From Didymella arachidicola (lineage: Eukaryota > Ascomycota > Dothideomycetes > Pleosporales > Didymellaceae): a DNA stretch of 64,000 nucleotides. The DNA is taken from NCBI GenBank assembly GCA_016630955.3, contig CM049993.1, positions 186,001-250,000 on the forward strand. Direction: 5' to 3'. The translations under genes were made by a program, and so were the position numbers. Below, in pieces: positions 33,014 through 41,269 of this stretch. Numbering within the stretch: position 1 is the first letter of the stretch; each line of letters opens with the position of its first letter. Under the pieces are notes generated by a model. It saw only the letters and a list, made by a program, of their open reading frames with translations, searched no databases and was not told the DNA's origin.

Positions 33014-34471
33014 ATGTTTCAGACTAGATACGGCGCCCCTGCGGTGCTGAGGGGCGTTGCTCGAAAGGATGGCATTACATACACAACCATCAGGCTGTCA
33101 TCAACCTACGCGGCAAGAGGGGCACCGACGCAAGAGTCCCGGTCACCAGCAAAAGCCTCCCCACTGGCAGCAATGCCGCTGCCAATGTTCTTAAGGTCGC
33201 TTCTCGTTGCCACGGTCTCGTCAAAGAAATGGCTACTTGTGCCTTCTCTACACCTTCTCGATTTCTTTGCAAAGCCAACCAGAACATGGTTATTCAACCT
33301 TGACAAGAACCCTGTTCTCAAGGCCATCATCAAGAAGTCATTCTACGATCAGTTCTGCGCCGGGACAACACCAGATGAGACAAGAAAATGCGTGAAGGCA
33401 TTGAAAGATCTGGGATTCCGTGGTGTTATTCTCACATATGCATCGGAGATGGTATATGACAGCAAAAGCGGCACAGGGTACAGTCCTGGAGCTGCAGCAG
33501 AGGAAGTGAAAGAAGAAGCAAGTGGCGTCAAGATTGACAATGTCATTGAGTCTTGGAGGGCAGGCACTGTTGGTACCATTGATTTGATCGAAGAGGGAGA
33601 TATTCTGGCCATCAAGTGAGTCTGCCCTTGCATTATCCAAATCTCCCTCCACTTACATGATCACAGAACATCTGGAGCAGGCCCTGAAGTTGTCGATGCC
33701 TTCCATAGAGGCGAACTCCCGCCACAGCAGATGCTCGATGCTCTTGATGAAATCGGCACTAAGTGCAAGGAGCGCAACATCCAGATCATCGTCGATGCTG
33801 AGTCTCAACATTACCAGAGGGGTATCGCCCGTACCTCTCTCGAGATGATGCGAAAGTTCAACACTGACGGTCGTGTCGTCGTATACAATACATACCAGGC
33901 ATACCTCAAGGGCACACAGTCACTCATCTTCTCTCACCTGGCTGAGGCTGAGAAGAGCGGCTTTACTCTCGGTCTCAAGCTCGTTCGCGGCGCTTACATA
34001 GCTTCTGATGACCGTAGCCTGATCCACGACACAAAGCAAGACACAGACGATAATTACAACGGCATCGCCCAGGGTGCTCTCCGTCAGCAGCTGGGCGAAT
34101 TCGGTGTCTCTCGTCCGTTCCCATCGGTCAAGCTCTTCCTTGCGTCGCACAACCGCGAATCCGTCATCTCTGCCCAGAGGCTCCACGAGCAGAGAGTGGC
34201 TGCCGGACTTCCCACCGTTGACGTCGGCTTCGGTCAGCTTCATGGGATGTCAGACGAGGTTTCTTTCTCGCTCCTGGCTGAGAAGGGTAACAATGGCCAG
34301 TCACCCGCTGTTTTCAAGTGCTCGACATGGGGAAGTATGGGTGAGTGCATTGGCTATCTGCTCAGAAGAGCTGTTGAGAACAGGGATGCTGTACTCCGAA
34401 CGAATGATGAGTACACTGCACTTCGTAAGGAGGCTGCAAGGAGGCTGCGATCTGTCTTTGGCGCTGCATAG
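33014..34471 (+). CDS. Proline dehydrogenase paralogue, candidate hydroxyproline dehydrogenase
   Basis: Exons 33014-33615 and 33667-34471 with a 51-bp GT-AG intron; 468 residues. The N-terminus is Arg/Ser-rich, consistent with mitochondrial import. The PRODH barrel shows IVDAESQHYQ, KLVRGAY (305-311) and the substrate-carboxylate pair Arg434-Arg435 in GYLLRRAVEN. It passes electrons from the imino acid to FAD and on to ubiquinone at the inner membrane. In proline-specific enzymes the segment before the Arg pair reads KYxPYG, with a Tyr (Tyr540 in E. coli PutA) that disfavours hydroxyproline; here it reads KCSTWG, with Cys419 at the Tyr place. Human PRODH2, the hydroxyproline enzyme, has Ser there. 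This supports trans-4-hydroxyproline as substrate (inference from ungapped hand alignment). Confidence 0.92.
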
Positions 34472-34947
34472 ATTTTCAGTAAGCGATCTCATAGTGCCGC
34501 ATTGAGACGAAGTGAATGAAGACACGATGATTCTGACATTCATTTTCGCCCTCAAAATTGATTCGTGACACAGCCTGGTGTGAGAGATTTGCCTATCTTG
34601 CGCTGCCAAAAGTCTGCCTCCAATGCCTCCAAGAACGGTGTTTGTGGAGCTGTTTGGATGCATTGCGGGGTCATTGTGGAGAAGGCGGCTAACATCGGTC
34701 TCGAATTCAATTGCACGTCAGCCTGATCTTATCGCGGGAGCGTCCAATGGACAGAGCTAATGACATAGTCTGCGCTCGGGAAGCAACCCGAGGCGGGGCC
34801 GTTTTTGGGATGCTTCTGGACGACTATGAGATGCAAAGAGCATGACTTCTCCCCTTCAAAAGTCTTGAAACTCATACACGATCCTCTTCAGATATTACTC
34901 TATCATTCTAGTCTTGCAACTGAAGTCGAGGGCTTCTTTGTAAGACC
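34472..34947. promoter_or_regulatory. P5C reductase promoter with one CGG-N8-CCG site
   Basis: Palindrome at 34777-34790 (spacer gaagcaac), extended to an imperfect ctcggg...cccgag inverted repeat, about 160 bp before the start codon. Confidence 0.6.
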
Positions 34948-35896
34948 ATGGCCGGCAAAACCCTGACAATCCTAGGCTGTGGTATGTTTAGTCCTCGGCG
35001 GACGCCTGCTTGAGCTAGCTAAATTCGGACCAGGCAATCTAGGACAACCAATCCTCAACAGCCTGCTCAGCGAATCTGGCAGGGACGGGAATGCAAAATT
35101 CAGCAAATACATCGCATGTGTAAGGAGTGAGGCCTCTGAGAAGAAGTTGGCCGAGAGATATGCAGATGCTGTTGAATCGGGGAAGCTTTCCATCTCGAGA
35201 GGGGACAACGTCCAGGCCGCGAAAGACGCAGATGTTGTCTTGCTCGGAGTTGATCCAGCAGATGTTCAGGCCACCTTGAAACAGGAAGGTCTAGCCGATG
35301 CGCTCAGCGGAAAGCTTCTCATCAGTCTTGCTGCTGGGTGGCCAAGAGCAGGCATCGAGAAACTGCTCTCCTCGAGCAAAGAGAAAGTTTGGGTTGTCCG
35401 CACATTGCCTAATATCGCAGCGCAGGTTTCAGAGTCTCTCACAGCAATCGAGGATCCTGACCAGGATATCAGCAAAGAGTTCCTCGATATCGTGGACGCT
35501 ATCTTCAACCAGGTCGGCAAGACTGCGCACATTGACCCCAGGTTGATGAATGCTTCGACGGCTGTAGGTGGATCTACACCAGCCATGTTCGCCGTCATCT
35601 GTGATGCCTTTATCGACGCATCAGTGGCTGTGGGTATGCCCAGGGCAACCGCACAGACCATGATCTACCAGAGCATGGTCGGCACAGGACGAATGCTGCA
35701 AAGCGGTATTCATCCTGGTGTCCTCAAGGATCAGGGAACTTCACCAGAGGGGTGTACCATAGGTGGTCTGATGGTGATGGAGGAAGCTGGTGTCCGCGGT
35801 CATCTCGGCAAGGCGCTGAGGGAAGCTGTGACTATAGCGCGTTTGATGGGTAAGAGCGCTGACCAGCATCTCAACGACACTCGGCAAGGTCAATAG
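34948..35896 (+). CDS. PRO3: Delta-1-pyrroline-5-carboxylate reductase
   Basis: Exon 1 is only 34 nt (34948-34981), exon 2 is 35034-35896; the 52-bp GT-AG intron interrupts the nucleotide-binding motif, which becomes ILGCGNLGQPIL on splicing. 298 residues. Downstream landmarks: DADVVLLGVDP, LLISLAAGW, VVRTLPNIAAQV and the dimerisation-domain signature DQGTSPEGCTIGGLMVMEEAGVRGHL. It reduces P5C to proline with NAD(P)H and is normally biosynthetic. Its place and promoter motif inside a catabolic cluster suggest either a proline-P5C cycle, detoxification of excess P5C or reduction of a hydroxylated P5C (inference). Confidence 0.93.
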
Positions 35897-36047
35897 AACA
35901 TCGGTCGATCGTAGTACCGACCGAAATAGATGGTTTTAGTCTCAGTCGTGTCTTGTTGTGCATTCGTGTCGCGCTTTGTGCATTGGAAAGGTGCTGAACT
36001 TCACTCTCAGATCGTTATAGTCATATGCGCTAGCTATATCAGGCTCG
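35897..36047. other. Short intergenic
   Basis: 3' region of the P5C reductase gene; nothing else seen. Confidence 0.5.
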
Positions 36048-37150
36048 CTACGCGTTAACCATGTCTCGTGTCACAACAGCACTTTGCATCTCCACCTCTC
36101 GTGCAATTGCTCGACCGTCTAACCCTAATTCCTTCGACTTCTTCCCTTGGATGAATGTTGCCAATGCGACGCAGAGAAAGCCCACAATACCACATGACCC
36201 TGCGAAAACCTATGCGTACAGATGGTCGCCATGCTTGTACTCGATCAATGCACCTCCCCCCAGACTACCAAGCAGAACACGAAAACACGAAAACGCAAAA
36301 CTAATACCAAGCCGCGTGCCTGTCTGCCTTGAGTCGATCGTGAGGTCTGCCATGGTCGCTGAAAGAAGCCCCTGCAGAGCGCTAGCGAACAGCCCATACA
36401 CAACTGCAAAGCCATACATAGAGGCTGTAGACTTGACTACGATCCAAACAAAAAGCAGAAGTGCAGCGACAAAGCTGATTGGGAGGCCTGCGTGGATTGG
36501 ACGAAAGTAACGGTCAGCTAGGGAAAGTGGTAGGAGTCGGCCGGGAACACCTACGCCGTTGAGCGCCATCAAGACGGGTATGGTCTCTTCCAGCGTCATG
36601 CCCAATTGTTTGCGCGCGTATGCGTTGACGTAGAATAACGCGAAGTAGAGCCCATTAAAGTTCAGAAAGGAACCAATGACCTGAACGATTAAGCGGCGCA
36701 TTATTAAGAACAGCAGCAAATCCACGAAGAGAACGAAAACGATGTCTTTCGGCTCACTTGGCTGGAAGAACTTTGCAGACTCTTTCGACGGCACCCTCCG
36801 CTTCAACAACCTCTCAGCAAGCACAAGCAAGGCAAGTGCCATGAACTCAAAGTCTCTGACTGCCCAACCGACGCCGACGCCGCTGAGAAGTCGGTTCAAC
36901 ATGATTAGAGAAACCATACCACCTGCCGCAGATCCACACAAGATCAAACCGATCGTGAAGCTTCTTCGACTAGGGCCGAAGTATGTCGAGACAACCGACA
37001 TTGTTGGCACGAACATGCACCCATTCGCAAGGCCGACACAAACGCCCTGCGCCAAAAAGAAGTGTCAGTACTCACGACATACGCCTGTCGTGAAATTTCC
37101 GACAAGCCAGAGCACGATACCAGCCCCGAGAACAAACTTGAACTGTCCAA
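36048..37150 (-). pseudogene. Monocarboxylate-transporter-like MFS gene, 5'-truncated, two internal stops
   Basis: The minus-strand frame reads as the larger part of a fungal MCT/MFS-1 transporter from about TM2 onward: FKFVLGAGIVLWLVGNFTTG, FFLAQGVCVGLANGCMFVPTMSVVSTYFGPSRR, GGALIEYKHGDHLYA and a C-terminal GIVGFLCVALATFIQG. It is broken by TGA at 37067-37065, where Trp is expected (CREY*HFFLAQG), and TAG at 36212-36210, where Gln is expected (HLYA*VFAG). Upstream of about 37150 the sequence stops matching this family and becomes the tail of a different permease. Not functional as it stands. Confidence 0.75.
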
Positions 37151-38445
37151 CGTCAGACGCGGACCCTGAGCAGAGCGGGATAAGCATCAGCTTCTTGTCT
37201 TGCCTCCGAAGGTATGTCTTCAATGTGAACGCCATGCAGAGAGTTACACTCGCAAAAATAATCTGCAAAATTATAGTTGTAGTATAGTGCAGTGAATTGC
37301 TGTTAGGGAATAAGTACAGTAACATCTATGAGGATGGTTAGAGGTAGGCAGGCTTTACGGGGAGACTTAGACACACTATGTTACCTGAACAACTGCAGAT
37401 ATTAACGATAGCGCCGCTAGCAGCCCTCTCCTCTGGAATCTGGCTAAGAGAGATTACTGCCTACGTGTACACTAGGGCGTTCGCAGAAAAACTGCCTAAC
37501 ATGTATAGAAAGGCTGCAATGTAGCGAGCCGCAGTATAAGGCTCGCTACTGAGATGATCAGTCCAACAATTGCACAGCAATTGTTGGCTATAATATAGAA
37601 TACTTGTTCATTGCTGCAGTCTGAGAACCAGGCCACAAGGAAGGACACCGCGCTGCTCAGCATGTACAGCGGGGTGGTAAGTAAGAGCAAGATGGTATTG
37701 TTTCTGATACCAAAGCTATGTACTATGTTTAGGGAAAAGGTATTGAAATTATAAGAGGAGCTTATGAATATGTTCACGAAGATGAAAATCTATGCCTAGT
37801 TAGCGAAGAGAAACTGTACGGGGGTGCATTGGTACACACATATGTCTTAATATCCCTTAAGACGAGACGCAAGCCATGCCATACAGTCAAGTCTGTGTAT
37901 GCCTCAACACGGTCAGCTTCGATACGAGCTACAGCGATTCTCCGCATGTTTTCGGTCATTGACCACATCTGACTGCCTGTCCTCCAGTGGTAGTTGCAGT
38001 GTTTCCTCGAAGTCCGGATCCAGCCGAGCTCGGCTGTCCAGTTGTATCGGTATTGCAAGACTCGGCTGCGGGAATATCTATGGAGCTTACGCAATATTCA
38101 CGCGATTAAGGTAGTTGAACACGAGATGTAATCAGCTCTCCGTACGTAAATTAACAAGTGCGAAGATTGCCTCCGTACTACACCAGATCCAGAGCAGTGG
38201 AGGTAACGTCATATCGAGTCTTTTAATGGTCTTCTTTTCTTTCGCCTGCCAGTCTTCGATTCAAGAGATTCGATTGCATTTAGCCGCTCAGTTTCCTGAT
38301 CGGTAACGGAGGGGTTCGTAGAAATTGTCTCGAAGTAATATGTATCTTTTTTGTTCTTCTCCAACGCAATATGTAGATCGGCTGACACCATTATATTATT
38401 GTGCACGTTCCGTTCCGAGTGTAGAGAATCCGGTACGTCAGTCAT
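37151..38445 (-). pseudogene. Anion:cation-symporter (allantoate/nicotinate permease-like) relic with internal deletion
   Basis: Fragments in order on the minus strand: an N-terminal soluble leader from ATG 38445 (TDVPDSLHSERNVHN), a frame-shifted piece resembling TM1 (DMTLPPLLWIW then VFNYLNRVNIA), then directly the central-loop region ENMRRIAVARIEADRVEAY and VLRDIKTYV, a TM7-TM8 piece (NTFSLNIVHSFGIRNNTILLLL), a TM11-like piece (EERAASGAIVNIC) and a C-terminus (LKTYLRRQDKKL). TM2-TM6 are missing and several stops and frameshifts separate the pieces. It runs without a gap into the monocarboxylate-transporter relic. Confidence 0.6.
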
Positions 38446-39223
38446 ATTATCAGAGTGAGAAGAGGAAAACAGCAGGCATGAATAAATGACATGTTGGGGC
38501 AAGGTAACTGCCCATCTTTATACGACCCACGCTACTCCACGCTACCTCAGCTTGATCTTGAAAACTTTTGTTCAATCCAATATACTGCTCCATGTTCTGG
38601 TAATCGGAGATTCCTTTACAGACCTTGGCAGCATGATCTTGAATGTTGACAAACGGATCCCCTCCGATCGTCCACATCGCTCTGCTCTCCCCGTCATATC
38701 CCCTTCCACCTCAAGCTGCGTCTCATCCCCACTAACGACCATATCTTCAGTACACCCGCCTCACCAAGCTTCACAAAACCGTCGAGCGTATTTCCCCTCT
38801 CCCGCTGCTTCCCTCATCTCCCGTCCCCAACATTTCAATCTGTCCACGCTTGCCATCACTCAGCTACATCCTTCTGCACGATATTCCCAGGGATAACCGG
38901 TAGTTCGTCGAGTCATTTTGGTTAACCGCGTTATCAGCTTTTGGCATTGATTGAGGGAGGGAGGTGTGGATGTACACAGCATGTTTGTGCATACTTGTCA
39001 GAGTAGGTGGGTCGCGAGACTAACGAACTAACCCAGCCGAGGTTCCATGACGCCTACACCACCCAACACGCCAGAAAACATGACTCAGCAATCTGCTCTT
39101 TGTTTGTTTGCACAGGGACCACAATCCGTGGATCGGCGGCCACTAAACACCACGATCGCGCAGCCGCAGGAATTTTGATAAGTTTACATATTTCTAAATT
39201 TCGAAAGATTCTATCAGTGAATA
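38446..39223. other. Intergenic, no gene recognised
   Basis: Short frames on both strands lack family resemblance. The right end (39170-39220) is AT-rich and leads into the tRNA gene. Confidence 0.5.
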
Positions 39224-39352
39224 GCCCGGCTGGCACAATTGTAAGACCACTCCGTTCAACGAAGATACTCGGGCAGTCCGCTAATAAGATTTCAGGGTTA
39301 GCGCGTGAGACTTTTAATCTCAAGGCTCAGGGTTCGAGTCCCTGGTCGGGCG
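39224..39352 (+). tRNA. tRNA-Lys(UUU) with a 55-bp GT-AG insert in the D loop
   Basis: The 5' part 39224-39240 gives acceptor strand gcccggc, tg and the D-stem start gcac-aatt; the 3' part 39296-39352 gives ggtta, D-stem end gcgc, anticodon stem-loop tgaga-cttttaa-tctca (anticodon UUU), variable aggct, T arm caggg-ttcgagt-ccctg, acceptor strand gtcgggc and discriminator g. Joined, they form a 74-nt cloverleaf with acceptor pairing 7/7 (one G-U) and the invariant D-loop GG restored as aattggtta. The interrupting 39241-39295 begins gtaaga, contains ctaat near the 3' end and ends ttcag, i.e. it looks like a spliceosomal intron, not the usual intron at 37/38. B box ggttcgagtcc is at 39331-39341; a T5 terminator follows at 39356-39360. 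One D-stem pair is A-C. Confidence 0.8.
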
Positions 39353-39355
39353 ATC

Positions 39356-39360
39356 TTTTT
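39356..39360 (+). terminator. Pol III T-run terminator of the tRNA gene
   Basis: Five T residues start 3 bases after the mature tRNA end. Confidence 0.7.
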
Positions 39361-39437
39361 CCTTTGCGACGCAAGCGCCATTTGGCGGCTGCGAACACGA
39401 AGCTCGTGAATTTTTTTGCGCATGCAGAATATAATGC

Positions 39438-39459
39438 TTTTTTTTTTTTTTTTTTTTTT
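39438..39459. repeat. Homopolymer T(22)
   Basis: Uninterrupted 22 T in an AT-rich stretch between the tRNA gene and the glucokinase 3' end. On the glucokinase strand this is a poly-A run; nothing else suggests retroposition. Confidence 0.95.
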
Positions 39460-39595
39460 ATAAATATTCAGGAACGTGTTTTATGTTGAGTTTACTGATG
39501 TGGTATTTCCATTTTGCTTTCCAGCTACATAACAATGACATTGCACATGAAGTTTCATTTCGCATATACACACTCCAACTCTCGCCTTTAAACAT

Positions 39596-41269
39596 CTAGT
39601 CCAGCTGGGGCTCAGGGACCTGACCAGCAACAAGCGCAATAAGCGCAGCACCGACGCCGGACCCATCCTTTGCGATACCAATGCGGATGTGCTTTTCACC
39701 ACGGACGCCAATCTGAGGGACCGCGCGCAGAGCCTCGCGGATGTGCTCCTCGAAGTCAGGGTAGAACTCGACGAGCGAGCCGTCGACACCGACGTCAACG
39801 ACGTCTTCCTCGTTGATCTCGACGTCGCCGCGAGGCGGGTTGATGCCGGCTTTGTCTTCGGTTGTGGCGGTGCCGTTGGACTTTTCCAAACGGCCGGTGT
39901 TGATGATGATGGCGCCGATGGCGACGGCTGAGAGACGGGCAGCGCGACGGCCGATCGCGCCGGAGATGGCTTTGACGGCCTCTGCGTCCTCGGTGCTGGC
40001 AGCTGAGATGCCAAAGTCCTTGTCTAGTGTTTGCCTGATGACGCGGTGGCCGACGCTGTTATCGCCCGCGCAGATGGACAGGAAACTTGTATCGATTCCC
40101 CACTGCTTGAAGATCGCGCTGTTGGCGTCAATCTGCGTTGTGCTGTGGATGTCGTTCGACGAGGAGTTGTCGTCCTGGAAGAGAGGGACTTTGGGGTCCT
40201 TGATCAGCTTGACGAGAGCGAGACGGAGAAGTTCGCCCAGGAACATGCCAGACACGCGCTTCTCGAACATCTGGATCCCAGGGTTGACAGACTTTTCGTC
40301 AAGCTCAACATCGTACGGTGTGTTGGGCAGTGTACGCAGAGAGTTATCAAAGGAACCCCACTCGGTGTTGACAATCATTTCACCAGTAGACTTATCAAAC
40401 TCCCCTACGTTCTTGGCCTTTGTGAGCTTGGTGACCTTGTCCAGCTTCTCGACGTAAGCGCCGTTGGTACCGGTTCCGAAGATGGCCCCGAGCAATGTCC
40501 CAGTTTTGCCTGGCGAAGCGTATGAGCGGGCCATAAGCGTCCCCACGGTGTCGTTCACGAGAGCAGCGACCTTGACCGGCAAGTGCAGCTCGTCAATCTC
40601 AGCCTGCAGCAAGGCGCAGACGTCCTTGCCAACGGCATCTTGGATGTCGAAACCCTTGGTCCAGCGCATGAGCAGACCCTTGTTGATGCCAACCTGGTGT
40701 ACAGGGAACGAGAATGTGAAGCCCAGGTTGAAGATTTCCTCAGCCTTTTCGCCAGTTTGTCTGCGCTTGAGTGTGCCAACGTAGTGGTCCTCGTGGTGTG
40801 CTTGGAGGAACTTTTCAATCTGCTTCGCCAGAAAGGAGAAGAGCTCCTTCGATGTCTTCGCGGTCATGAGCTCATGGGGAACGGCAACCTTGCTCTGGGT
40901 GAGGGAGAAGGTGGTGTTGCCGTGCAGCTGGATGGAGCAGACGCGGAAGTTGGTGCCACCGAGGTCGACCGCCATGTAGAGGCCCTACGTTGCAGTCAGC
41001 CATACTGTTCGACTTTGGATACTACAGCGGTGGTCGCGTGCCTTTTCAGTGCCATTGGGTACGGCTGTGACGTAGGTTGGGATCTGGCTGAGCTCAGTGC
41101 CCTCCTGTGCAAGGCCCTCGTCTGCACGCGGTCAGCCTCTCAGTTGCACCACGGTGCCTTGCATGCGCATACCCATCTCCCGGATGAACTCCTTCACTGC
41201 CTTGTTCACGCCATCGTCGCTGAACTCAAACTCTGCGGCGACCCGCTTGGCCTGATCGGCGAGAGCCAT
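39596..41269 (-). CDS. Glucokinase (hexokinase family), with possible N-terminal membrane-anchored extension
   Basis: Exons 41269-41173, 41121-41042 and 40984-39596; introns of 51 bp (GT-AG) and 57 bp (GC-AG). Core protein 521 residues: MALADQAKRVAAEF start typical of fungal glucokinases, phosphate-1 motif DLGGTNFRVCSI, FTFSFPVHQ, catalytic-base region LVNDTVGTL, adenosine and sugar motifs GAIFGTGTNGAYVE and NTEWGSFDN, and C-terminal GVDGSLVEFYP ... AKDGSGVGAALIA. It phosphorylates glucose to glucose-6-phosphate in the cytosol. The frame stays open 121 codons further upstream to ATG 41632, with a predicted membrane helix (VIGAIVVLLALFFQVF) and a coding-like preference for C at codon position 3, so an anchored longer isoform is possible. 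Confidence 0.93.

Noticed and set aside
39438..39459. Poly-A tail of a retroposed copy (on the minus strand)
   Set aside because: No upstream retroposed sequence and no target-site duplication; treated as simple repeat.
39007..39489. 160-residue frame overlapping the tRNA gene
   Set aside because: Runs through the tRNA and a T homopolymer; no protein family resemblance.
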